Positions 31,960 through 41,868 of a stretch of 64,000 bases of DNA are shown in pieces. How positions within the stretch are numbered: position 1 is the first letter of the stretch; every line of letters begins with the position of its first letter. The position numbers and the translations under genes are program-made. Source of the stretch: Artemia franciscana (lineage: Eukaryota > Arthropoda > Branchiopoda > Anostraca > Artemiidae); assembly GCF_032884065.1 (NCBI RefSeq), contig NC_088867.1:682001-746000 (forward strand), read 5' to 3'. Under the pieces are notes generated by a model, which was not told the origin of the DNA, ran no database searches, and saw only the letters and a program-made list of their open reading frames with translations.

Positions 31960-33900
31960 CAAATGAGTTGGTGAAAAATAAATAGAAAATATAAATTTTC
32001 TCTTTTTTTATTATTTCAAGACTAGAATATCACAAAGCTGAGCATTCACATAGCTTGATTGTATTTTAAGCAAATACAATCCCTGATGGAGTTTTGTTGA
32101 TACCTGTCTTAAATTGATTTGTCTAAATAAAATGGGCCTATAGCATTTATAGGACAGTAGTGGGGCAACTATAGCAATTTTTTTCAATTTTCTATTTTTT
32201 TTTCAAATAATTATTGTTCTCTGGTCAAATTTGTGTTCCTTGCTAAGTGGTAGGCGCTTTGGGTTGGAACGCTTTGTCCAAGGTGTATAGGTTTAATTCC
32301 TGGCATTGCCAGTTTATTTGGTTTTGGATAGGGGTTGGTGATATGACTAACCTCAGCTAGAATTGGCCCAACTTTAAATGAGTACAGATGGAAATCTAGG
32401 GACAGTAAGGAGGAAGGGCATGCAAGAGCATAGGCTGGCTGGTCCTTAGCTTCCTATTGCACTACCTGGCTAAAGGACCACCAGGTCCTTTACTGGCCTA
32501 CTGACTTAGCCATAGAAACTTTCTTTCAAACCCATTAAATATAAGTAGAAATGAAGAATACCAGTGTGATGGTCCTTCCATTTCCCTGAAATGTGGATGT
32601 ATGGACAAATTTGTGGGTCATGAGAGATAGCTTGTGAATGTAATGGGGGTGAATGTTCTGCAAGATTTAAAAATTTATGACAGTTGCTCAGGTTGGCAAC
32701 TGAACACAGAAGTATAATTTTGTTATTTGTTTTTCTTTGTGACTATTATGCTTATTTAATGTCAAGTATTATAAAGTTAATCTCCTTTATTTTGTTTTTA
32801 ATTGCCATGGCCCTAGGGCTTAAATACAATAAAACCTACTTATATCCATTGATTTTCTTTAAATAGATAGGAGTTCTGTGTGTCCTAGCTTCAGTAAATT
32901 TAAATGTAATTGTGAGACCAGGGATTACAAAGTAGGTGAAAACTTGCAAATGGACCTCTGGTATCAATAAAAATTTGTAAGAAATGGATATCAATTTAAA
33001 GATTAAAAAAAAAAACTGTTAGAAAACAAAGAAGACTAATGAATAAACAAAAGTATCCCTTTACAACCATTTAATGAATTGTCACAAATATTGGTCACCC
33101 TTAAGATTGAAATGAACAAAGCTTCAATTATGAATCCATTTTCCTTTAAACAGACTGAAGGGGCAAACCTCCAAGCTTTGACAAATTCAATCTCACTTTT
33201 GGGCAATCTCACCTTTCCTTTTCAAAGGAAACTTTCTTTGGATGTTTCCAATCCAACTAAAAACAACAGGGACAGCATCAGGTACAAGTGATCTTCTACT
33301 TAGCCTACATACCAAAGGGAAAAGCATGCATCTCTATACTATAATTTACCTCCAACCTGCCTAATGTGCAAATATATAGCCAAAATTATGTAGTTCCAAT
33401 GTATTCTGTCACCTGTTACCTTTCCTGCCATTCTTGCTTTGTTGCAATTGCTTCAATTAACAGGGAGTTAAAGGTTGAGGGATAGATTGGCAGAATCAAC
33501 AGGTAACATGTAACTTCAGCTATATATTTCTATATTAGGAGGGTTGGGGGTAAAGTAGAGCAGGACTGCATGTAAAATTATGTAAGCTATAATTATTGTG
33601 CAATTATAAAAATCGGTTTTCTTAAGATATTTTTCTCTAGGCCTACAGGTCCTTTCTTTGGTTTATGCCACATCAAACATTGTATTCCCAGAGAAAAATA
33701 AGTAGCAACAAGCTATATATATACAAGAACATATTATTTATCAATGAGGACTCTAGTGCTTATTTGTGACCCCTCAGTAATATTGACAAGAAATGAGCAA
33801 CAGACAAAATGAAATTTAAATGGCTATCAGAAACTGGATACAGGCTTAAGGGGGGTAAAAAAAAACAGGGCTGTATAATTGAAGTTCAAAAATAGGTGGT
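31960..33900 (-). repeat. Composite repeat B-A, reverse orientation
   Basis: 31960-33335 is block B and 33340-33900 is block A, both as complements of 43060-45190 and 42415-43045. Markers: 'caatccctgatggagttttg' (32089), 'gaacaaagcttcaattatga' (33115), 'tgaggggtca'-type text inverted as 'gtgacccctcagtaatattg' (33767). Open stretches of 60 to 70 codons in block B are not conserved between copies and are not genes. Confidence 0.75.
32231..32500 (+). mobile_element. tRNA-derived SINE-like unit 1
   Basis: The A-box-like 'ttgctaagtgg' at 32240-32250 and B-box-like 'ggtttaattcc' at 32290-32300 are 40 bases apart, inside a segment of about 75 bp with a class II tRNA outline. A conserved non-tRNA body follows ('tttggttttggata', 'gaattggcccaa', 'cttcctattgcactacctgg'). 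The same arrangement recurs at 38000-38350, 44230-44560 and 44762-44870. Here it is embedded in block B, so it may have moved as part of that block. RNA polymerase III transcription is inferred from the boxes only. Confidence 0.7.
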
Positions 33901-34444
33901 GAGTTTTTAGTGGAATAAATACTTCCCTAGCAAATTTCAACTATAGGTCATGAAAGGAGATTAATGTGAAGCTTGATCATTTTTAAACAATAATATGCAA
34001 ATAAAGAAAGAGAGTATAGCCTAGAGGGTTGTATACTCAACCATGCAGCTCGCCAAGACAATTTTAAGCTCCCATTATAAACTATGCACTCATAGCAGCA
34101 AATAGCAGCTACATCAGGCTAAAGGACCAATTACTACAACTTATCTTGAGGTTTTTGTGCAAGTCAACATGGGATTTGTGTTTTATTTTGGTGAGAATAG
34201 AAAAAGCATAAAAGGCGTTTCTGACTTAAATTCCATACTTTACTCATTGTCAGACCTTTTGCCATTGTTGAAGAAGCAGTAAGCAAATTCAAGTGTTTTG
34301 GCTCCCTAGGTAGGCTAGTTTGCTTTATACAGGCATTTTAGCTAATATCTTACCTCATAATGGCAATTTTAAAAAGCATTTTTTTGCTCCTGTATAATTA
34401 GAGCATATCTAAAATTTGAAGGATGTTTTTTACCAGACAGATAA
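33901..34444. other. AT-rich stretch without a recognisable feature
   Basis: No repeat end, coding frame or RNA gene was recognised between block A and the family T element. Confidence 0.5.
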
Positions 34445-35045
34445 AAGGTAAAATTCTAGTTGAGTTACTTCTTGCTATCTCAGAAAGAAGTTAGGTTAGG
34501 AAAATGAAACTTTCAGGGATGGGTCTATAGGCTAAAGTATATCCTGGGAAGGTATTTTAAAGTACCCACCTCCACTTCTTCTCCCTCTAGAGAGCCCTAA
34601 AATTTGACTCCATGACAGGTCTGTACCTATTGAAATTTTGACAAAACAACATTTTACCTTAATTTTCAGGTACCATTTGCTTTTTCTCTGCCTTTAGTTC
34701 TGAAAATTCAATTCCTTTTATTTGAGTAGAATTCTGAGCCATATCAACATTTTTTTTTCTTCAAAATTTAGGAAATGTTTTTTCATATCTTTAAAACCTA
34801 TAAATTGGGATTTAGCAAAGTTGTTAAGCTGAGAACAACTTTGTTGTACTTCATTTCAGCAGAAGATTTATTTTGTAAGGTTTCACTTTTATAACACAGA
34901 TAGCCTATTTTTGAAGGTCATCAAGGGTCAGGGCCCTCTAGAGCAAGAATGAGTAGAGATATGTACTTTGAAATACCTTCCCAGGACATTCTTTAGCCTG
35001 TAGACCCATTCCTTAAAGTTTCATTTTCCTAACCTATCCCCTTTC
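34445..35045. mobile_element. Family T element with long terminal inverted repeats, copy 1
   Basis: The left terminus carries 'ggaaaatgaaactttcaggg', 'gaaggtattttaaagtaccc' and 'cttctccctctagagagccc'. The right terminus carries their complements 'agggccctctagagcaagaa', 'tttgaaataccttcccagga' and 'aaagtttcattttcctaacc'. The inverted repeats reach about 140 bp. The interior has 'ttaccttaattttcag' and 'ttatttgagtagaattctga'. Non-coding. Confidence 0.78.
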
Positions 35046-35150
35046 AGTGATATTTCAGAGAAAATTTCAGTGATATTTATATCACTCACATATTTCTCAT
35101 ATTTTATATCACTTTATATTTCAGTGATATTTTTCAGAGAAAAATAATTC
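35046..35150. repeat. Short repeats of 'tcagtgatattt' and its complement
   Basis: 'ttcagtgatattt' occurs at about 35044, 35068 and 35124; inverted 'atatcact' lies at 35080 and 35107. It abuts the truncated right end of a family T element. Confidence 0.7.
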
Positions 35151-35359
35151 AAATTTTTTCTCAAAAGAAGCTTGATTTTTAAAAATAAATGTATGTTTAA
35201 CAGAAAGCAACTGACATCATATGAAATCCAATAAAAAAAAATTCATGGAGAATAAATAATATCTGCCAAATATTTAACCTATAGTGAGGTGGCATAAAAG
35301 ATTATTTGTAAATTTAGAAAACCCAGTGTTATGGCAACAACAGTATGGCAAATCAACAG

Positions 35360-35580
35360 GAATTGTCTTTTCACAACTAAAGCCAGAGTAAAAGAAACTG
35401 ATAACCCAAAATTTCAGGACCATTTAGAGGGAAAAGAAATGGAGGTAGGTACTTCAAAATACTTTCCTGGGACATACTTCAGCCTGCAGACACATCCCTG
35501 AAAGTTTCATTTTCCTAACCTAACCTCTTTCAAAGATAGTCAAAAGTAGCCAAAGTAAAATTTTGCCCCTACTTTATGTT
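35360..35580 (-). repeat. Family T terminal fragment
   Basis: Contains 'ggaggtaggtacttcaaaat', 'tttcctgggacatacttcag', 'gaaagtttcattttcctaac' and 'ccaaagtaaaattttgcccc': one terminus of the family in reverse orientation. Confidence 0.7.
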
Positions 35581-35636
35581 AAAAATCCAGTTAAACAACA
35601 ATCTCAATGAATACAGACTATATAACTAGGGAAAAG

Positions 35637-36258
35637 GGTAAAATTGGTGCAAACAGTATTACTGGCTTTCATATAAAGTGAATATACCACTTGATGCCTG
35701 TTTTAATGCTGTTTCCATATATAATAATTGCTTTTACTGCAAAGTCAGATTTAAACATTTTTTGGCCTCTTAAAAATGACCTAAATATGGGGTATAAAAA
35801 ATCTGTAATAGATTAGAAACAAATTTGGGCTATATATTTGCACATCAGGGGGGGGGGGGGGGGTGGGGGTAAAGCATAGCATATATTAAATAAGTAAACT
35901 AACCTTTGCTGTATTTTTTTTATGTGTTTGTGCACATTGAATTTTAATGAGAAGAGAAATCACCAGTGCAACAGCACAAACATAAAAAAAATACACCAAT
36001 GGTTAGTTTATGTATTTAATATATGCTATGCTTTACCCCCACCCCCTGATGTACAAATATATAGCCCAAATTTGTTTCTAAGCTATTACAGATTTGTAAT
36101 AACCCCACATATAGGTCATTTTTAAGAGGTCAAAAAGTGCTTAAATCTGAATTTGTGGTAGAAGCAATTATTATATTTGTAAAGAGGATAAAAAAGGGCA
36201 TGGAGTGGTATATTCAATTTATTTGAAAGCCAGTAATACTGTTTGCACCAATTTTACT
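35637..36258. mobile_element. Foldback element FB1, 622 bp, with 8-bp target duplication
   Basis: Arms of about 310 bp are inverted copies ('ggtaaaattggtgcaaacag' on the left; 'ctgtttgcaccaattttact' on the right). 'gggaaaag' flanks it at 35629-35636 and 36259-36266. Each arm carries 'gggctatatatttg', a long G-run in the left arm (35848-35862) against a shorter C-run in the right, and 'taaagcatagcatatatt'. The centre is nearly continuous, so the element is almost one perfect hairpin. GGT termini and an 8-bp duplication fit Merlin, hAT or P; no transposase. Confidence 0.85.
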
Positions 36259-36279
36259 GGGAAAAGAAGCCAATAATTT

Positions 36280-36365
36280 TTAGTTTTTAACTAACCTATA
36301 GGCTAATATAAGGTTACAAACCAACCTATAATTTTTAGTTTTTTCAACTAAAAATTATAGGTTGG
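36280..36365. repeat. Local inverted repeat 'aacctataatttttagtt'
   Basis: 'accaacctataatttttag' at 36322 faces 'ctaaaaattataggttggtt' at 36347, forming a short hairpin with a loop of about 10 bases. A related phrase stands at 40500-40530 ('taaactaaaaattataggat'). Confidence 0.8.
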
Positions 36366-37999
36366 TTTAGAAACTAGGCCTGTTAGATTTGGTAATATTA
36401 GAATAACTCACCAATGTGACAGCTGCCTTCCTGAGAATCAACGTTTTTAACAACATAAAAAATTTCTTCTCATTCCTTATTAAGCTTAGCCTATGCAAGA
36501 TAGGCCTAGAACACCAAAAACAATTTAAATCCTAAGGAATATGCATAAGATTACTTACAGGTCACTGAAAAGCTAAGATTATTTCCACTAGGCCTATTAA
36601 CAATTTCCTTGTCTTTTCTTTAGACTAAACGATTTCATATTTCTAAATTTTTTGCCATTGAAGCGTTCGATTCGCAATTCTGTGTTGACTTTCTAGGTCA
36701 ACTTTTTACTAAATAAAACGGCAGCAGAGAAAAAAGTCAACTTTTAAGTTGACTTGTTCGAGTCGATTCGAACGCAACTTAAGTGAATATTTCACTTGAT
36801 GCCTTTTTGTATGTTCTTTACGAATATAATAATTGCTTATATTGCTAGTTCAAGTTTAAGCACTTTTTGACCTTACTTAACCTAACAAATTTTGGCAGTG
36901 AAAAAAATACATTATTTCGTCAAAAACACATACTTTAATTGAAAATTTGACATCAAAGAAGAAGAAAAACAGCATAATATTGTAAAATTTATTAATCCAA
37001 CTTAATCGTGGAAAATCATTGCTCATAGATTATACAACATTTAAAAAATGGATTGATAATGAAACAGTAAGTTTGAGACCAATGTTTTAAGCTTTTTTAT
37101 ACCCAGCAACTATTTGGGTATATTTTGGTCATTTTCAAGAGCTCAAAAACTTGCAATTGAAGCACTTATTATGTTTGTAAAGAACATAAAAAAGGTATTA
37201 AGGGGTATTTTCACTTTATTTGTAAATCAAAAATATGAACAACAAAAATTTACCATTATTAGTATAGCTGCATGATTTTCCCCTTGGTATGTAGGCTAAG
37301 TGGGAGGTCACTTATACCTGATCCTGTCCCTACTGTTTTTACTTGGTTGAAAAAAATCCAAAGAAAGTTCCAATTAAAAAGGAAAGAGACCAAAAGTGAG
37401 ATTGAATTTGTCATAGCTTTGAGGTTTGCCCCTTCAGTCTGTTTAAAGAAAACAGATTCATAATTGAAGCTTTGTTCATTTCAATCTTAGGGATGATCTA
37501 CATTTGTTACACTTCATTAAATGATTGTAAAGGGATACTTTTATTTATTTGTCTTGTTTGTTTTCTACATGATTTTTTAATCTTTAAATTGATATACATT
37601 TCTTACAAATTAATTAGTCATACCACAGTTCCATTTGCAAGTTTTGATCTACTTCGTAACCCTGGTCTCAAAATTGCATATAAATTTATTGAAGCTAGGA
37701 AACATAGAACTCCTCTCTGTTTAAAATAAAATGTATGCACATAAGTAGGTTTTAATACACTAAAGTCCTAGGGCCATGGCAATTAAAACAAAACAATGAA
37801 GATTAACTTTAAAATGCTTGACATTACATAAATATAACATTCACAAAGAAAAACTATTCACAAAATTTTACTTTTGTGCTCAGTTGCCAACCTGAGTAAT
37901 TGCCCTAAATTTTTAAACCTTGCAAAACATTCACAAGCCACCTCTTATGACCTACACTCTTGTCTGTACATCAACAATTCATTGAAAAGGAAGGGCCAC

Positions 38000-38350
38000 C
38001 TTACTGGCATTTCTTCCTTTGTACTTATATTTAATGGGTTTAAAAGAAAGCTTCTATGGCTAAGTCAGAAGCCCAGTAAAGGAACAGGTGGTCCTTTAGC
38101 CAGGAAGTACAATAGGAAGCTAGGGGCCAGTCATCCTATGCTTTTGCATGTCCTTCCTGCTTACTGACCCCAGATTTCTCTAGGTAACCTGTTAAGTTTG
38201 GGCCAATTCAGGCTGAACTTACAGAATCACATCACTGACCTTTGTCCCAAACCAAATAAACTGCTAATGCCAGGAATTAAACCTGTGCCCTTTGGATAAA
38301 GGATTCTCAGCCTAGAGGGCCAGCCACTTAGGAAGGAACACAAATGTCAC
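38000..38350 (-). mobile_element. tRNA-derived SINE-like unit 2
   Basis: Complement of unit 1: B-box 'ggaattaaacc' at 38273-38283, A-box region 'ccacttagga' at 38324-38333, body 'caggaagtacaataggaagc' and 'ttgggccaattcaggctga'. The A-box is weaker here than in unit 3. Confidence 0.7.
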
Positions 38351-38546
38351 CAGAGAACAAAAATTATTTGGAAAAAGAAAATATTGAAAAAAAAACAACT
38401 CAAGTCATAGTTGCTACCATTTTTCACTGCTGTCCCACAAACATTATGTATTTTATTTAGACAAATAAATTTTAAGACAGATATCAACAAAACTCCATCA
38501 GGGATTGTATTTACTTAAGATACAATCAGCAATATAAATGCTTAAT

Positions 38547-39487
38547 GGTTAATTTATAGTAAACAGTATTACTGGCTTTTGTATAAAATGAATATACCAC
38601 TCAATGCCCTTTTTTATGCTCTTTACAAATATAATAATCACTTCTACCGGAAATTCAGATTTAAGCACTTTTTGACCTCTTAAAAATGACCTAAATATGG
38701 GGTATAAAAAGGCTAAGAAAATTGGTCTCAAAATTTAAATACCTTATAATATTGATCTCAAACTTACTGTTTCATTATAAATCCATTTTTTTTTAATTTT
38801 GTATAATCCACAAGCACTGATTTTCCAATATTAATTTGGATAAATTAATTTTTCCAATGTTATGGCATTTTCTTCTTCCTTGACATCAAATTTCAAATAA
38901 AAGTATGTGTTTTTGGTCAAAAATATGAAAGCCGGCTATTACAAATGCCAGTTATACTGTTTGCTATAAATTTAACTATATTAAATACAGCAATGGTAGG
39001 TTTACCTATTTAATATATGCTATGCTTTAACCCCACCCCCCTGATGTGCAAATATATAACCCAAATTTGTTTCTAAACTATTACAGATTTTTGATTTCAA
39101 ATATCATAGTATTTCATATAAAAGGATGGAAAATGCATGCTTTAATCGAAATTCTGGCAACAAGGAAGAAGAAAATACCATAACATTGGTAAAATTTGTT
39201 TATTCAATTTAATTGTGGAAAATCAGTGCTTGTGGATAATATAACATTAAAAAAATGGATTTATAATGAAAAAGTTTGAGTCCAATGTTATAAAGTTTGA
39301 GACCAATGTTTTAAGCCTTTTTTATACCAAAATATTAATTTCATTTTTAAGAGGCCAAAAAGTGTTTAAATCTGAATTTCCAGTAGAAGCAATTATTATA
39401 TTTGTAAAGAGCATAAAAAAGGCATCAAGTGGTATATTCACTTTATACAAAAGGCAGTAGGCTAATACTGTTTGCTATAAATTTACC
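38547..39487. mobile_element. Foldback element FB2, 941 bp, with 8-bp target duplication
   Basis: Left end 'ggttaatttatagtaaacag', right end 'ctgtttgctataaatttacc'. Arms of about 400 bp share 'gaatataccactcaatgccc', 'ttttgacctcttaaaaatga' and 'atccacaagcactgattttc' with inverted partners. Left duplication 'tgcttaat' (38539-38546), right 'tgcttagt' (39488-39495). The second copy of this region has 'tgcttagt' on both sides, a perfect 8-bp duplication. The related block B at 45010-45030 is uninterrupted, which supports an insertion. Confidence 0.85.
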
Positions 39488-39700
39488 TGCTTAGTTTTGT
39501 GATATTCTAGTCTTGAAATAATAAAAAAAGAGAGATTATATGTTCTATTTGTTTTCCACCAGCCCATTTGAGAAAAATCATTTGTGACAACAATATACCC
39601 ATGGTTGGCTCAGAATCTCTCTAAATCCTTTAAACAGAAGGAATTTTAAAAACAATTATACTGATCAGCAAGAAGAATATTAACATAACTCTCTAAACTT

Positions 39701-40180
39701 GACACCTTTTAAGACAATTTTTAGCAAAGCAGATGCAAAACTTTAATGGTGTCATATGTCATCTAGAAAAAAAAACTGTCATCATCTTATAACATATGTA
39801 AAATAACATATGTAAATGTGACATATGTAAAAACATATGTCATCATCTAGAATTAAAATGTGTCAGATGTACTTTGATATAAGATGCCTCAAAGACTTTT
39901 AGTTGAATCTATGAAATGAAGGGCCAGGTGTTCCTTTACATTTTATTCAACATGTAAAAAGAAAAACAGTTCAAATTTTTTCACAAAAGAAGAAGCTTGA
40001 TGTAAAAAAATAAATGTATTTTCAACAGAAAGCAACTGACATCAATGAAATCAAATAAAACAAAATTCATGGAGAATAAATAATATAAGCCATATATTTA
40101 ACCTATAATAAGGTGGCATAAAAGATTATTTCTAAAATTGGAAAAAACTAGTGTCATGGCTTAAAGTTCTGCTCAATCAA
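39701..40180. repeat. AT-rich stretch with 'acatatgt' short repeats
   Basis: 'acatatgta' recurs five times between 39790 and 39845, bounded by 'gtcatctaga' and 'gtcatcatctag'. Otherwise no feature. Confidence 0.7.
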
Positions 40181-40430
40181 CAGGAATTGTCTTTTCAGAA
40201 CTAAGGCCAGAGAAAAAGAAACTGATAGCCAAAAAATAAGGCACCCAAAAATTTCAGGACCCTCTAGGGAAAAGAAGCAGAAGTTGGTACTTCAAAATAC
40301 CTTCCTGGGACATACTTTAGCCTGTAGACACATAACTGAAAGTTTCATTTTCCTTGCCTAACCTCTTTCACAGACAGCCAAAAGTAGCTAAAATAAAATT
40401 TTACCCCTATTTTACCTTAAAATCCAGTTT
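40180..40430 (-). repeat. Family T terminal fragment
   Basis: 'caggaattgtcttttcagaa', 'caggaccctctagggaaaag', 'taccttcctgggacatactt', 'gaaagtttcattttccttgc' and 'taaaatttta' in the order of a reverse T terminus. Confidence 0.7.
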
Positions 40431-40596
40431 AAATAGCAATATCAACAAATATAGACTATATAAAAGGCTATAGGTATTGGCCTAATCATTCTAAATTTTT
40501 TTAAACTAAAAATTATAGGATGATTTAGAAACTAGGCCTGTTTGATAAAGTATTATTTTACTAACCCACCAATGTGATAGCTGCCCTCCTAAAGGC

Positions 40597-40745
40597 CTTT
40601 TTTCGCGTCAACCAGCTGGTTTAACCAATGACAGCTTTGGTTTAACCAGCTTGTATGTTCAACGCAAAAACGGAAAAAATTACATATGGTTGAGCTCAAA
40701 CAAAACTGGTTCGCGAAAACACTTTTTACTTGTCGGTTTCGGCAA
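40597..40745. other. CpG-containing island with imperfect inverted repeat
   Basis: 'agctggtttaacca' and 'tggtttaaccagct' face each other (40613-40652), with 'cgcgtcaacc' and 'ttcaacgc' outside them. The stretch holds most CpG dinucleotides of the surrounding kilobases. Perhaps a small MITE or a regulatory site; not assigned. Confidence 0.4.
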
Positions 40746-41059
40746 AAAATTTCAAACATAAAACATCCGTACAGTGTTAAGAGTGTCATTCTATTATAAT
40801 TAAATGATTTAGCACTGGCTTAATTTCCTCCGGATTTGACATATTTCACATTAGTTTGAGGTCAGAGAGAATTGAAAAATGATCTAGCATACTCTCTGGT
40901 ATATTTGAAGAGATAGGAAGGGTCTGAATTAGTGGAATCTTGGGTTAAATTGTTCAGGTAATATATTGGAAAATGTTGTATTCATACTGTAAAAGCAAAA
41001 TTATCTATAAAAAGTCCTAAATGATAAGACTTTAGCTTTGTTGAGCTACCCTAAACAGA

Positions 41060-41868
41060 GGATAAAATTCTAGTTTGACTTCTTTTTGTTTTGATTTGGA
41101 ATTCTACTAGCCTACCAGGCTATAGACTAAATTTCCAGTCAAATTCCAGTTTAGCTACTTTTTGCTATCTTTGATTGGGGTTATGTTAGGTGAATGAAAC
41201 TTTCAGTGATTAATCCATAGCTAAAAACATACTCTGAGAAGCTATTGCTAAGCTTATGTGATAACCCTCTTCTGTTTTTTAAATCTTGGAATTTTGCATA
41301 CTGGACTGGTCTGTAACTATTAAAATTTTGGTTAAAACAACATCTTACCTTAATTTTCAGCAAGCAGTTTCTGTTTCTCTGGTTTTAGCTCTGAAAATGC
41401 AATTCTTGTTATTTGAGTAGAATTTTAAGTCATATCAGTGTTTTGTATTAAATATAGGGAAATGTATATCCTGAAAGTTTCCAAATCTTGGAAACTTCAT
41501 AAATTGAAATTGAGCAAAGTTATGACACTAAAAACGCTTTTTTCTTGTCATTTAAGTAGAAGATTTATTTTGCAAGGGTTTCACTTTTATAACACAAGCA
41601 TTAAGGGTGTGGACCAAATATTGAGATTTCCAACTGTCATCATCACTAACCAGCAATTCTACAGGATTTAATCCTTATTTCATTAGACAATGTGATTTAA
41701 GGTAATTTAAGGCAAACGTTTTTAAGAGAGAGAAAAGAGTAGAGTTAGATGCTCCAAAATACTTTCCCATGATATAGTTTAGTCTCTAGACCCATCCCTA
41801 AAAGTTTCATTTTCCTAACCTAAACCTTTTTCAAGATAATACAAATTTATCTAAAATAGAATTTTACC
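41060..41868. mobile_element. Family T element, copy 2, probably full length
   Basis: Termini 'ggataaaattctagtttgac' and 'atagaattttacc' with 'aacaga' directly repeated outside (41054-41059 and 41869-41874). The left terminus contains 'gaaactttcagtgat'; the right contains 'agacccatccctaaaagttt'. The interior has 'cttaccttaattttcag' and 'tgttatttgagtagaatttt'. Non-coding. Confidence 0.65.

Larger units (their letters stand above)
30375..36779. mobile_element. 6.4-kb insertion with 15-bp TIRs and TAA target duplication (PIF/Harbinger-like)
   Basis: The left end 'agttgcgttcgaatc' (30375) and right end 'gattcgaacgcaact' (to 36779) are perfect 15-bp inverted repeats, with weaker similarity further in (shared 'cgttttattt' about 55 bp inside). 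TAA occurs at 30372-30374 and 36780-36782. Removing one TAA and everything between restores the arm of FB3, as judged by the uninterrupted arm near 31545-31590. A 3-bp TWA duplication is the signature of PIF/Harbinger elements. No transposase frame is present; the interior consists largely of other repeats, so it is a non-autonomous or hollowed-out element carrying nested insertions. Confidence 0.75.
30336..37254. mobile_element. Foldback element FB3, split by a later insertion
   Basis: The left end 'ggtaaatttttgttgttcat' at 30336 is the complement of the right end 'aacaacaaaaatttacc' at 37254. The left arm stops at 30374 and resumes at 36783 ('gtgaatatttcacttgatgc'); the right arm runs from about 37135 to 37254. 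Without the inserted 6.4 kb the element would be about 515 bp. It belongs to the family of FB1 and FB2 (shared 'tgaatataccacttgatgcc' and 'tttgtaaagaacataaaaaa'). It sits exactly between block A and block B. Confidence 0.8.
37255..39700 (+). repeat. Composite repeat block B, outer copy, interrupted by FB2
   Basis: Markers in order: 'ggtatgtaggctaagtggga' (37288), 'attgaagctttgttcatttc' (37462), 'ctagggccatggcaatt' (37769), the reverse SINE-like unit 2, 'ccatcagggattgtatttac' (38496), then after FB2 'tttgtgatattctagtctt' (39499). The same order without FB2 is seen at 43060-45190. With 29527-30335 it forms one A-B element opened by FB3. Confidence 0.75.

Noticed and set aside
32231..32310. Functional tRNA gene
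   Set aside because: A- and B-box-like motifs are present, but acceptor and anticodon stems do not pair convincingly and the unit continues into a repeated body, as in a SINE.
32684..33291. Open frames of 60 to 70 codons in block B, repeated in copy 2
   Set aside because: Their identity between copies only reflects the 16-kb duplication; in the independent block B copies (37.3 and 43.1 kb) the frames are not conserved.
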